From Pseudarthrobacter sulfonivorans (GTDB lineage: Bacteria > Actinomycetota > Actinomycetes > Actinomycetales > Micrococcaceae), in assembly GCF_024391045.1 (NCBI RefSeq), contig NZ_JANFCZ010000013.1:44654-108653 (forward strand): 64,000 nucleotides of DNA, given 5' to 3'. The position numbers and the translations under genes are program-made. How positions within the stretch are numbered: position 1 is the stretch's first letter; every line of letters begins with the position of its first letter. This document shows, one piece after another, positions 8,113 to 16,252 of the stretch. The notes under the pieces were generated by a model. The model saw only the letters and a program-made list of their open reading frames with translations, was not told the DNA's origin and ran no database searches.

Positions 8113-8826
8113 TTATTTCACGGCGTCGGCGAGCTTCTGCCGGAAGTCCGCCTTGGTGGTGAGCTTCAGCTTCTCCCCGTTGAGGAAGAAGGTGGGGGTC
8201 CCCGTCACACCCAAGGCCTCGCCGTCGGTAATATCTGCCAGGACCCGCTCCTCCGTCTGCTGGTCAGCCACGGCTGCGTCGAACCGTCCCAGGTCCAGCC
8301 CGAGTTCCTCCGCGTACGTGCGGAACAGCGGCGCCTGGGACTGCTGCTGCCCGGCCCACCGGGCCTGGGTCTCGAAAAGCCTGTTGGCCATTTCCTGATA
8401 TTTGCCCTGCTGGCTTGCGGCCTCGGCGGCGAGCGCCGCCTGGCCGGAATTGGGGTGGGCAGAGAGCGGGAAATGCCGGTTCACGAAGGTAATCCGGTCG
8501 CCGAACTCGGCCTTTAGCTCCTCCACCACCGGATGGACCGAACCGCAGGACGGGCACTCAAAGTCCAGAAACTCCACCAGCTGCGCCTTTTCGACAGCCG
8601 GCGTGGTGAGCCGGTGGCTGTCCGCGCGGACCAGCTGTTCAGCGCCCGCGGCACCCGCGGTTGTCCCGGGCACCGCTGCAGGCGCGGGCGCGGGCTTGCT
8701 CATCGTCAGTACCGCGTACCAGGCACCACCGGCCACCACGATGACACCGAGCAGGATCCAGATGACCAGGCGGATCCGTTTGGCCGGATCCGGCGCGGAT
8801 CCGCGGGAAGGTGTGGCTGTGAGCAT
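8113..8826 (-). CDS. membrane-anchored DsbA-family thiol-disulfide oxidoreductase
   Basis: 237 residues. The N-terminus carries one membrane anchor (IRLVIWILLGVIVVAGGAWYA, about 19-38), then a Pro/Ala linker, then a thioredoxin-fold DsbA domain with active site FECPSCG. The C-terminal GVTGTPTFFLNG is the conserved cis-Pro segment. It acts outside the membrane, forming or breaking disulfides in exported proteins. The open frame reaches 8979, but the ATG at 8824-8826 has AGGA 8 nt upstream and starts a normal cytoplasmic lead, so I use it. Confidence 0.88.
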   Translation of the reverse strand: MLTATPSRGSAPDPAKRIRLVIWILLGVIVVAGGAWYAVLTMSKPAPAPAAVPGTTAGAAGAEQLVRADSHRLTTPAVEKAQLVEFLDFECPSCGSVHPVVEELKAEFGDRITFVNRHFPLSAHPNSGQAALAAEAASQQGKYQEMANRLFETQARWAGQQQSQAPLFRTYAEELGLDLGRFDAAVADQQTEERVLADITDGEALGVTGTPTFFLNGEKLKLTTKADFRQKLADAVK

Positions 8827-8969
8827 GCAACGCATCCTAACCGAGCCACGCGGCCACCGTGTCATTACGGGCCACTGTGCCATTACGGGCCCCCGCCCAC
8901 GGCAGGCACCCGCTGAGAGGTGTCCGATTTCCGCCAGCCCCGAAGGTTGCAGCGGGCTAGATTGGCAGC

Positions 8970-9929
8970 ATGGCTTCAACTTCCCCTACCAGTTCCGCCC
9001 CGTCCGACGCACGTCCCACCCGATCGGGCCGCATCAGCGCACGCGGAATCGCCGCTGTCCTGGTCACCGTGGTGTTGTGGGCATCGGCATTCGTGGGCAT
9101 CCGGGCCATCGGTCCAAACTTTTCCCCCGGTTCCCTGACACTGGGCAGGTTGGCGGTTGCCGCCGTCGTGCTCGGTGCGCTGGTGGTGCCGCAACTGGCG
9201 AGGGGCAGGGCACTGCCGCAGGGGCGTGGATGGTGGCCCATCCTGGGCTACGGCGTGATGTGGTTCGGCGGCTACAACGTGGCCCTGAACGCCGCCGAGC
9301 ACCTCCTGGACGCCGGCACCGCGGCCCTTTTGATCAACGTCAACCCCATCCTCGTGGCCATCATGGCCGGCCTGTTCCTGAAGGAAGGCTTTCCGCGCTG
9401 GCTGATCATCGGGAGCCTGGTGGCGTTCGGCGGGGTGGCGCTGATTGCGCTCGGGTCCGGGCCGGCTTCCGGTGAACGTTCGACGGCGGATGTTGCGGGT
9501 GTGCTGCTGTGCCTCCTTGCCGCTGTGCTCGCCGCCGTCAGCGTGATCATCCAGAAGCCCGTGCTGCGGAAGATTCCGGCAGCGCAGGCCACGTGGTTTG
9601 GCATCATGGTGGGCGCCATCTGCTGCCTGCCCTTTGGCGGACAGCTGGCGGCTGAAGTCCAGGCGGCACCCGTCTCCGCAACGCTGGGACTGGTGTATCT
9701 CGGTGTCTTTCCCACGGCCATTGCCTTCACCACCTGGGCCTACGCGTTGTCGCTGATCGACGCCGGGAAGCTGGCTGCCACCACCTATCTGGTGCCCGGG
9801 ACCACCATCCTGATTTCGTGGCTGCTGCTCAGTGAGGTTCCGTCGGTGTGGGGCCTGGTGGGCGGTGTGGTTTGCTTACTGGGCGTGGGCCTGACCCGCC
9901 GCCGGCCCGGCATCGTGGTCCGACGTTGA
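8970..9929 (+). CDS. EamA/DMT-family transporter
   Basis: 319 residues with about ten membrane helices in two EamA repeats (first from ISARGIAAVLVTVVLWASAF, second from TADVAGVLLCLLAAVLAAVSV). The motif ALLINVNPILVAIMAGLFLKE at the end of repeat one is typical. Such proteins export amino acids or small metabolites; the substrate cannot be told. It is divergent from the DsbA-like gene and runs in the same direction as two following genes, with a 40 bp gap. Confidence 0.88.
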   Translation: MASTSPTSSAPSDARPTRSGRISARGIAAVLVTVVLWASAFVGIRAIGPNFSPGSLTLGRLAVAAVVLGALVVPQLARGRALPQGRGWWPILGYGVMWFGGYNVALNAAEHLLDAGTAALLINVNPILVAIMAGLFLKEGFPRWLIIGSLVAFGGVALIALGSGPASGERSTADVAGVLLCLLAAVLAAVSVIIQKPVLRKIPAAQATWFGIMVGAICCLPFGGQLAAEVQAAPVSATLGLVYLGVFPTAIAFTTWAYALSLIDAGKLAATTYLVPGTTILISWLLLSEVPSVWGLVGGVVCLLGVGLTRRRPGIVVRR

Positions 9930-9969
9930 GCGCGGGCGGCCGGCCTGAATTCCGCGCTACAGTCGGGAG

Positions 9970-10398
9970 ATGCCCGCCAATTTACCGCCCGGACTGCCCA
10001 TCATCCCGGAGGGCCCGCACGAGCCGCTTCCCTTCGGCATGTCCGCGGATGACTTCGAGGCTGCCGTCACCGACGCCCTCGGCCTGATCCCGCCAAAGCT
10101 TGCCGCCGCCATGGACAACGTGGCCGTCTTTGTCGAGGATGACTACGTCCCGGCCCCCGGCGAAGACCCGGACACTGTCCTGCTGGGCCTCTATGAGGGC
10201 GTCCCGCTGACGGAGCGGGATTCGTGGTGGGATGCTGGGTCTCTGCCGGACCGGATCACCATCTTCCGCCGGCCCATCCTGGAGATCTGCGCAACCCGGG
10301 ACGAGGTGATCCAGGAAGTCGCCGTCACGGTGGTCCACGAGATCGCCCATCACTTCGGCATCGACGACCACCGGCTGCACGAGCTTGGCTGGGACTAG
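9970..10398 (+). CDS. metallopeptidase family protein (minimal zincin)
   Basis: 142 residues. The C-terminus carries the zinc motif HEIAH (residues 123-127) followed by HFGIDDHRLHELGW, matching the small actinobacterial/Thermus zincin-like family formerly called DUF1025. The N-terminal part (MSADDFEAAVTDALGLIPPKLAAAMDNVAVFVED) is the conserved lead of that family. It is cytosolic, with no signal peptide. Substrate and role are unknown. It ends 9 bp before the CDF gene and is probably co-transcribed with it. Confidence 0.85.
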   Translation: MPANLPPGLPIIPEGPHEPLPFGMSADDFEAAVTDALGLIPPKLAAAMDNVAVFVEDDYVPAPGEDPDTVLLGLYEGVPLTERDSWWDAGSLPDRITIFRRPILEICATRDEVIQEVAVTVVHEIAHHFGIDDHRLHELGWD

Positions 10399-10407
10399 CC
10401 TGTAATC

Positions 10408-11328
10408 ATGGGACACGACCACACCCACACGCACGGAATCACGGCGACTGGCCGGCACCGCAAGCGGCTCATCGCCGTCCTCGCCATCACCCTGACCGTT
10501 GTCCTGGTCCAGGTGGTGGGCGCGGCCCTGTCCGGCTCGCTGGCGCTGCTGGCCGACGCCGGCCACATGCTGTCCGACGCGGCGGGCGTGACCATCGCGC
10601 TGCTGGCGGCCTGGATCGCCGGACGGCCTGCCAGCGACCAGCGCACCTACGGTTACCAGCGGGCGGAGGTCCTGGCCGCCCTGGCCAACGCCCTGATCCT
10701 GATTGTCATTTCCGTGGTCATTTTCACCGAGGCCATCCGGCGGATCGGAGCAACGCCCGAAGTCCACACGGACATCATGCTGTTCGCTGCCATCCTGGGC
10801 GGGGTGGCCAACCTGGTCTCGCTGCTCATCCTGCACGGCGCGCACCAGGACAGCCTGAATGTGCGGGGCGCATATCTTGAAGTGCTCGGCGACCTGCTGG
10901 GCTCCGTCGCCGTCATTGCCGCGGCCCTGATCATCATGTTCACCGGCTTCCAGGCAGCCGACACCATCGCGTCGGTCCTGATCGCCCTGATGATCCTGCC
11001 ACGGGCCTGGAGCCTGCTCCGCGATGTGGTGGACGTGCTTCTGGAGGCCACTCCCAAGGGTGTTGAGGTGCAGATGATCCGTGAGCACATCCTCAGCGTC
11101 GACGGCGTGGTGGACGTCCACGACATCCACATCTGGACCATCACCTCGGGCGTGCCGGTGTTTTCCGCCCACGTGGTGGTGGAGGACGGAGTGCTGAACG
11201 CCCGGGGCGCAGACCAGGTGCTGGACAAACTCACCGCCTGCCTGGGCTCCCACTTCGACACCGAGCATTGCACCTTCCAACTCGAACCGGCCAGTCACTC
11301 CGAACACGAATCCCACCAGCACGCCTGA
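10408..11328 (+). CDS. cation diffusion facilitator (CzcD/ZitB-like metal exporter)
   Basis: 306 residues. A His-rich start (GHDHTHTHG) leads into six membrane helices and a cytosolic C-terminal domain (VHDIHIWTITSGVPVFSAHVVVE). The TM2 metal site is HMLSD (HxxxD), as in zinc-exporting members. The TM5 site reads EVLGD, so the usual His of HxxxD is Glu; this may shift metal preference, or may be usual in actinobacterial members. It exports Zn or a related divalent metal by proton antiport. It ends with another His-rich tail (SHSEHESHQHA). Confidence 0.9.
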   Translation: MGHDHTHTHGITATGRHRKRLIAVLAITLTVVLVQVVGAALSGSLALLADAGHMLSDAAGVTIALLAAWIAGRPASDQRTYGYQRAEVLAALANALILIVISVVIFTEAIRRIGATPEVHTDIMLFAAILGGVANLVSLLILHGAHQDSLNVRGAYLEVLGDLLGSVAVIAAALIIMFTGFQAADTIASVLIALMILPRAWSLLRDVVDVLLEATPKGVEVQMIREHILSVDGVVDVHDIHIWTITSGVPVFSAHVVVEDGVLNARGADQVLDKLTACLGSHFDTEHCTFQLEPASHSEHESHQHA

Positions 11329-11392
11329 CGGCCAAGCAGCGGTGACCCGACACGCCGACCCGGGATACGCCGGAATCACACTCTTGTTGTTT

Positions 11393-11423
11393 ATGTTATT
11401 GATGTGACTCCTGTTGCTAAAGT
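11393..11423 (+). promoter_or_regulatory. promoter region with three 9-nt-spaced GT-repeats before the NlpC/P60 gene
   Basis: GTTAT, GTGAC and GTTGC begin at 11395, 11404 and 11413, exactly 9 nt apart. They run into a TANNNT-type -10 box TAAAGT (11418-11423); GTTATT at 11395 would be a -35 box with a 17-nt spacer. The same arrangement (18 of 22 bases identical) is found at 43970 before an unrelated gene. Downstream are hairpins GTTGC/GCAAC (11413-11429) and CCTCTG/CAGAGG. The binding factor is unknown; MtrA, which controls wall hydrolases in actinobacteria, is a candidate. Confidence 0.45.
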
Positions 11424-11527
11424 GCAACATGTCACGTAGCCTCTGACTGCTGGGAGATCAGCAGAGGGGCCGTTGTGCCGCCACCAGACCTCGCTCCCCA
11501 GCCTTACTGTCCTGCGAGGTTCTGCGA

Positions 11528-13003
11528 ATGGGTTTGTCCGGGTCCGGCCTGAAGGCCCTCGTGCTGTGTACCGCCGTCGTTCTTTCCGGAACACTAGCCC
11601 TCCCCGCACAGGCATCGCCCTCCGCCGCGGCGCCTGCCATCCAGCGTCCGGCGTCACCGGATGTTCCCTCCGCCGAGGACATTGCCGCGGCAAAGTCCAA
11701 CGAAAGCGCGACGGCGGATCAGGTCACCGCCATCGAGCGGCTCCTGGCGGACGCCGCCGCCTCCCAGCAGGTCACGTTTGGGCTGACGATGCAGGCCAAC
11801 AATGCGTACAGCGAGGCGCTGGTGGAACTGCAGGACCGCCGAAGCGCGGCTGACGCGGCCACTGCCCGGGCAGAAGTGGCAGAGCAGGAACAGGACAAAA
11901 CCCGCAAGCAGGTGGGCCAGCTGGCGGGCGACCTTTACCGCAACGGCGGCCTGAACCCTACACTCACCACCTTCGTCAGCGGCAACGGCGAAGGGCTCCA
12001 GCAGGCCGCAACCCTGCAGGCGATTTCGGCCAGCCGCAGCCGGGCGTTCGAATCCGCGGAGACCGCGGCTTCCGCAGCGCAGTCGCTTACCGCCGCCGCG
12101 CAGGACGCCAACCGGGCCGCCGACGACGCCGCCAAAACGGCCGAGGCCCGCAAGGCCGAGGCCGAAAGTGCCAACGCGGCCCAGGTCCAGGCAGTGACCG
12201 AAGCGAAGGCCCGACGGACCGTCCTGGTGGACCAGCTCGCCCAGCTGAGGAACACCACCGTCGCGCTGGAGTCCGCCCGCGTGGACGAACTCGACCGGCA
12301 ACGCGAAGAGGCCCTGCTCGCGGCCATTACGGCCAACGCTGCGCAGGCGGCCGCGCCCGCGGGTTCCGGTTCAGGTTCAGGTTCGGCAGGGTCAGGTTCA
12401 GGTTCGGCAGGGTCAGGTTCACCGGGGTCTGGTTCGCCGGGGTCTGGTTCGGTAGGCCCAGGGTCAACTGGCTCTGGTTCAAATGGGTCGGGATCAGCAG
12501 GGTCAGGCTCTGCGGGGCCCGCACCCCAAGCGCCGTCCGTCCCAGCTCCGGCACCAGCCCCGGCCCCTGCGCCCGCGCCAGCACCCGCACCGGCCCCTGC
12601 GCCCGCGCCAGCGCCCGCGCCATCACCCGGCGGCTCCGTTGAAACTGCCATTTCAGTGGCGATGTCAAAGGTGGGGTCGCCGTATTTCTACCTGTACGGC
12701 GGCACCGGTCCGAATGGTTTTGACTGCTCGGGCCTGGTCCAGACTGCGTTCGCCGCCGCCGGGAAGTACCTGCCCCGCACCGCTGCCCAGCAGTTCGCGG
12801 CCGCTCCGATTCATGTTCCGCTCTCCGAGGCCCGGCGCGGCGATCTGCTGGTGTGGGGTTCGGCCCCGGGTTTTTATCACGTCGCCATCTACCTGGGCAA
12901 CGGCGCGGTGGTACAGGCGCTGAACCCCGATGAAGGCATCGGCGTCACCCAATTGAGCCGTATGGCCGGGATGCAACTCCATCCCTATGCCGCCCGCTAC
13001 TGA
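11528..13003 (+). CDS. secreted NlpC/P60 peptidoglycan endopeptidase with coiled coil and repeat linker
   Basis: 491 residues. A signal peptide (1-30, ending LPAQASP) is followed by a long Ala/Glu/Gln coiled coil (about 55-270), a Gly-Ser repeat linker (about 278-330), an Ala-Pro repeat (about 338-368) and a C-terminal NlpC/P60 domain. Catalytic Cys400 lies in GFDCSGLVQ and His451 in GFYHVAIYLG. It should cleave the D-Glu to diamino-acid bond of wall peptides, as RipA/CwlO-type enzymes do; the coiled coil may hold it inactive until an FtsEX-type partner acts. The repeats span a simple DNA tract likely to vary in length. The leader before it is structured. Confidence 0.9.
   Translation: MGLSGSGLKALVLCTAVVLSGTLALPAQASPSAAAPAIQRPASPDVPSAEDIAAAKSNESATADQVTAIERLLADAAASQQVTFGLTMQANNAYSEALVELQDRRSAADAATARAEVAEQEQDKTRKQVGQLAGDLYRNGGLNPTLTTFVSGNGEGLQQAATLQAISASRSRAFESAETAASAAQSLTAAAQDANRAADDAAKTAEARKAEAESANAAQVQAVTEAKARRTVLVDQLAQLRNTTVALESARVDELDRQREEALLAAITANAAQAAAPAGSGSGSGSAGSGSGSAGSGSPGSGSPGSGSVGPGSTGSGSNGSGSAGSGSAGPAPQAPSVPAPAPAPAPAPAPAPAPAPAPAPAPAPSPGGSVETAISVAMSKVGSPYFYLYGGTGPNGFDCSGLVQTAFAAAGKYLPRTAAQQFAAAPIHVPLSEARRGDLLVWGSAPGFYHVAIYLGNGAVVQALNPDEGIGVTQLSRMAGMQLHPYAARY
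12358..12633 (+). repeat. in-frame Gly-Ser and Ala-Pro coding repeats
   Basis: From about 12358 to 12515 the sequence repeats GGTTCxGG/GGGTCAGG units coding (GS)n. From about 12540 to 12633 it repeats GCGCCxGCxCC units coding (AP)n. Both stay in frame in the NlpC/P60 gene and form the linker between coiled coil and catalytic domain. Confidence 0.85.
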
Positions 13004-13050
13004 CCAGTCCGAAAACTTAATCCGCCCGCCACAACCGCGGGAACCGGGCC

Positions 13051-13974
13051 TCAGGAAAGTATGTCCTTGGTGACGAACCGGGCGTAGGCGAGCGCCCCGA
13101 ACACGGCAACGTACCCGGCCTGGAGCAGGGCATTGCTCGCAAAGGAGTCCCACAGCACCGGCTGGCGCAGCACATCCGCGAACCCGAACCAGTAGTGCGA
13201 GAACAGCCACGGGTGAAGCCACTCCAGCTGGGGCAGCTGGTCCGCGATCTGGGACGCGACGGACACCACCACCGTCGCTGCCATCGCCCCGACGGGAACA
13301 ACCGTCATGGTGGACAGGAAGAGCCCGATCGCGGACAACCCTGCGAGGGACACCGCCAGATAGACAACGATCAGGGCGACCCGCAGTGCGGCCTCCGGTG
13401 GCTGCACCACGTCGCCGGACAGAAGGGTCACCGGCCCCACCGGGAACAGGGATGCTCCGATCGCCGCGCCGGCCAGGGCCACCGTGATGGGGGCCGCCAG
13501 GCAGAAGGCCAGCGCGCCGGCGTACTTCACCAGGAGCAGCCGGACGCGGCCGGCAGGGGCCACAAGCAGGTAGCGCAGCGTGCCCAGGCTCGCCTCGCCC
13601 GCGATGGTATCGCCCGCCACCACCCCGATGGTCAGCGGCAGGAACAGCGGCACCGCCACGAGCATCGCCGTGACGGCCACAAACAGCCCGTTCTGCGTGA
13701 TCCGGTCCAGGAACGCCGGCCCGCGCCCGGGAGGTACGTTCGACGAGAGCCGGACAGCGACGGCGATCAGCACCGGGATTGCGGCGAGTGCGGCCAGCAT
13801 GGCCCAGGTCCGGCGACGGCGAAAAAGGGTGGCTAGTTCGGACGCCAGCAGGGACAGGCCGGACGCAGCCGCCGGGACATTCCGGGCGGCCCCTGCACTC
13901 GCGGGATCCGCAGTGCGCGCGCCCTCGGCAGCACCCCCGGCACTGGAAACATCACTGGACACGTCACTGGGCAA
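13051..13974 (-). CDS. ABC-2 type transporter permease
   Basis: 307 residues. After a Ser/Ala-rich start come about six membrane helices, with the ABC-2 signature region GDTIAGEASLGTLRYLLVAP between helices 2 and 3. It pairs with the ATP-binding protein encoded just upstream (11-bp overlap). It probably exports a lipid, peptide or drug, or acts on the envelope; the substrate is not readable. It is last of the three-gene operon 16164-13051. Confidence 0.85.
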   Translation of the reverse strand: MPSDVSSDVSSAGGAAEGARTADPASAGAARNVPAAASGLSLLASELATLFRRRRTWAMLAALAAIPVLIAVAVRLSSNVPPGRGPAFLDRITQNGLFVAVTAMLVAVPLFLPLTIGVVAGDTIAGEASLGTLRYLLVAPAGRVRLLLVKYAGALAFCLAAPITVALAGAAIGASLFPVGPVTLLSGDVVQPPEAALRVALIVVYLAVSLAGLSAIGLFLSTMTVVPVGAMAATVVVSVASQIADQLPQLEWLHPWLFSHYWFGFADVLRQPVLWDSFASNALLQAGYVAVFGALAYARFVTKDILS

Positions 13975-15010
13975 CGTCGAACCCCTCCCCCGTCAAGGCC
14001 ACAAAACGCTCCTCAAGGCTTTCCCGCTCAACGGCAAAGCCGCGGACACGCACCCCTGCCGCCACGAGCCCGGCCACGATGTCCTCAGGATGCGGCAGAT
14101 CCGGCTGCAGCACCTGAGACGGATGGCCGGGCCCGGCCGCCGCCCCCAGCGGCTGAACCGCACCTGCCGCCCCGGCCATAACCACTTCGCCGTCCACCCC
14201 GGAGCTTCCCGGCGCTGCGTCCCCGCGGGCCGGGGACATGCCCAACCGCAGCAGGACCTCACAGGCCGTGCCGGCGTCGGGAGTTAACAGGCGGATCCGC
14301 ATTTCGCCGCCCCGTCGGAGCTCGTCCAGCGGCCCTTGGGCCACCAGCCGGCCGGCGCTCATAATGGCCGCGTGTGTGCAGATCTGCTCCACTTCGGCCA
14401 GCAGGTGGCTGGAGACGAAGACCGTGGCGCCGTCGGCGGCGAGGGAGCGGACCAGGCTGCGCACCTCGCGGGTGCCTTGCGGGTCCAGGCCGTTGGTGGG
14501 CTCGTCCAGCACCAGCAGTTCGCGCGGGGACAGCAGCGCGTTGGCGATTCCCAGCCGTTGCTTCATGCCCAGCGAGTAGGCGTGCACCCGCTTGCCGGCG
14601 GCGTGCGAGAGCCCCACGCGCTCGAGGGCAGCCGCCACGCGCGCTTTCCTGGTGCGCGGCGTCCCGTGCCGGGTTGCGGCGTCGAACCGGTGCAGGTTGG
14701 CGGTGCCGGACAGGAATGGATAAAACGCCGGCCCTTCCACCAGCGCACCCACGCGGGGCAGTACCTCCTGCAGCTGCCGGGGCATGGGCCGTCCGAGTAC
14801 GTTGACGGTGCCGGCCGACGCCTCGGCAAGGCCCAGCAGCATGCGGATGGTGGTGGTCTTGCCGGATCCGTTGGGTCCCAGGAAGCCGAAGACGGCGCCG
14901 TGCGGGACGGCAAGGTCCACGTTGTCCACCGCCAATTGGCGGCCGAACCGTTTGGTGAGGCCGTGCGTTTCGATGGTCAGCCCGGCGGCACTGCCGCCGG
15001 CCAGGGTCAT
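13964..15010 (-). CDS. ABC transporter ATP-binding protein
   Basis: 348 residues. Walker A is GPNGSGKTT, the signature is SLGMKQRLGIA, Walker B is LLVLDEPTNGLDP, and the switch His lies in VFVSSHLLAE. This is a CcmA/NatA-type exporter ATPase. The C-terminal 120 residues (after about 225) carry a Gly/Pro/Ala-rich extension often seen in this class. It overlaps the upstream LolA-like gene by 4 bp and the downstream permease by 11 bp, so the three products are likely made together. Confidence 0.92.
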   Translation of the reverse strand: MTLAGGSAAGLTIETHGLTKRFGRQLAVDNVDLAVPHGAVFGFLGPNGSGKTTTIRMLLGLAEASAGTVNVLGRPMPRQLQEVLPRVGALVEGPAFYPFLSGTANLHRFDAATRHGTPRTRKARVAAALERVGLSHAAGKRVHAYSLGMKQRLGIANALLSPRELLVLDEPTNGLDPQGTREVRSLVRSLAADGATVFVSSHLLAEVEQICTHAAIMSAGRLVAQGPLDELRRGGEMRIRLLTPDAGTACEVLLRLGMSPARGDAAPGSSGVDGEVVMAGAAGAVQPLGAAAGPGHPSQVLQPDLPHPEDIVAGLVAAGVRVRGFAVERESLEERFVALTGEGFDVAQ

Positions 15011-16164
15011 GCTGCGCCGGCGGCGGCCTGCAGCCGATCCGCCGGAACCATCCCCACAAAGATCCGGCCGTCGCTGGTCAGCAGGACGTTGACCAAGGAC
15101 GTGGACAGGAGCCGTCCTTCAGGCACGACGACGGCGGCCTGGGAGAGGAGCGGATCCTTCAGGAGCGATTCGGTCATCTGTGCACCCTGACCGTCGGGTG
15201 GTGCCGGGAAGCCCACCACAGTTTCCCAGCCCGTGCCGGTGACCGCGGGCTTGGAGCCGTCATGATGCTGCAGTTCGGGGGCGTCCCCGGGCATGTGGCC
15301 CGGGGTGACCATGCCGGATTTTCCGGGGTGGCCGGGCATGGAAGGCGCCGGCAGCTCTTTGAGCGTTGCTCCCGGCGGGGCCGCGAAGTTGAACGCGGCG
15401 TCCTCCGGGGCGGCGAGGGACAGGCTGGTGAAGCCGGCCTGGAAGACGGGTTTCGCCTGGCCACGGGCGGATACCGTCACCCGGAGCGGCATTCCGGTCT
15501 GGCCGTCGACGGCGATGGCTACCTTCTCGAGCAGGGTCCCGTCGGTGCGCGGTGCCAGCTCCAGGCTGTAGGCGGACCTGCCGGCCACCTGGGTCTCCGG
15601 GCCGACAGTTACCGCGGTGGAGCTGTCAGCGTTGGCGAGGAACTTCGCGGCCAGGTCTTCCGGGGTGGCGATTGATGGTGCCGGCTGGTCCGGAGCCTGC
15701 AAGGGCTGGTCCTTGGCGGCGGCCGGCAGGCTCAGGTGGGCGGCGGAGTTGTCCTTGGAGTTGTAGAACCAAACGTCCTGGTCCCGCCAGATGACATCGC
15801 GTTCAGCCAGCCGGTCCATCACCTGGACGCGCATTTTGGCGGGCCCGTCCGCAAAGATGCGGGCCGTGTGCTGGCCGGTCAGTAGCTCGATGATGGAGGC
15901 CGGGCCGCCGGCGGAACCGGGAGAAGCGGGCCCTGACGTGGGGGCGCCGGCCGGCAGCTCCGGGAGGCCGAGGTCGGAGACCTGCTCAAGGGTGCCGGAG
16001 AACGTCCGGGCGCTGTGCTGCCCCAGCAGCGTGAGGACTTCAGCCGGAGACTTTGCGGGCAACGGGTCGCCGGCCCGCGCCGGAATGGACCCCACCAGCA
16101 CACCGGCGGCGATCATGGCAGGTACAGCTGCGGCCGGCACCCAGCGCTTCCATGCGCGGTTCAT
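15007..16164 (-). CDS. LolA/RseB-fold secreted protein (DUF2092-like)
   Basis: 385 residues. A signal peptide (to about residue 31, GSIPARAGD) leads into a domain with the LolA/RseB pattern (SAEVLTLLGQHSARTFSGTLEQ-like start, VIWRDQDVWFYNSKDN, LAAKFLANADSSTAVTVGPETQVAGRSAYSLEL, TGMPLRVTV). Such domains bind lipid chains. It is the first gene of an operon with an ABC exporter, so it may act as an external lipoprotein or lipid-binding partner of that pump. Actinobacteria lack the outer-membrane Lol path, so the cargo is unknown. Confidence 0.75.
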   Translation of the reverse strand: MNRAWKRWVPAAAVPAMIAAGVLVGSIPARAGDPLPAKSPAEVLTLLGQHSARTFSGTLEQVSDLGLPELPAGAPTSGPASPGSAGGPASIIELLTGQHTARIFADGPAKMRVQVMDRLAERDVIWRDQDVWFYNSKDNSAAHLSLPAAAKDQPLQAPDQPAPSIATPEDLAAKFLANADSSTAVTVGPETQVAGRSAYSLELAPRTDGTLLEKVAIAVDGQTGMPLRVTVSARGQAKPVFQAGFTSLSLAAPEDAAFNFAAPPGATLKELPAPSMPGHPGKSGMVTPGHMPGDAPELQHHDGSKPAVTGTGWETVVGFPAPPDGQGAQMTESLLKDPLLSQAAVVVPEGRLLSTSLVNVLLTSDGRIFVGMVPADRLQAAAGAA

Positions 16165-16252
16165 GCCGGGCCCGCTTCATCGTTGGAGCCCATATCTTCA
16201 GATTACGCCTGGGGACGGCTGCGCACACCCCTCCGGGAGCGTGCCTGTCGGG

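Noticed and set aside
9982..11430. 482-residue reverse open frame across the metallopeptidase and CDF genes
   Set aside because: Shadow frame over two clear genes; no domain and no ribosome site.
11329..11527. c-di-AMP (ydaO) riboswitch before the NlpC/P60 gene
   Set aside because: The expected conserved words of the ydaO class could not be found; only two local hairpins are seen.
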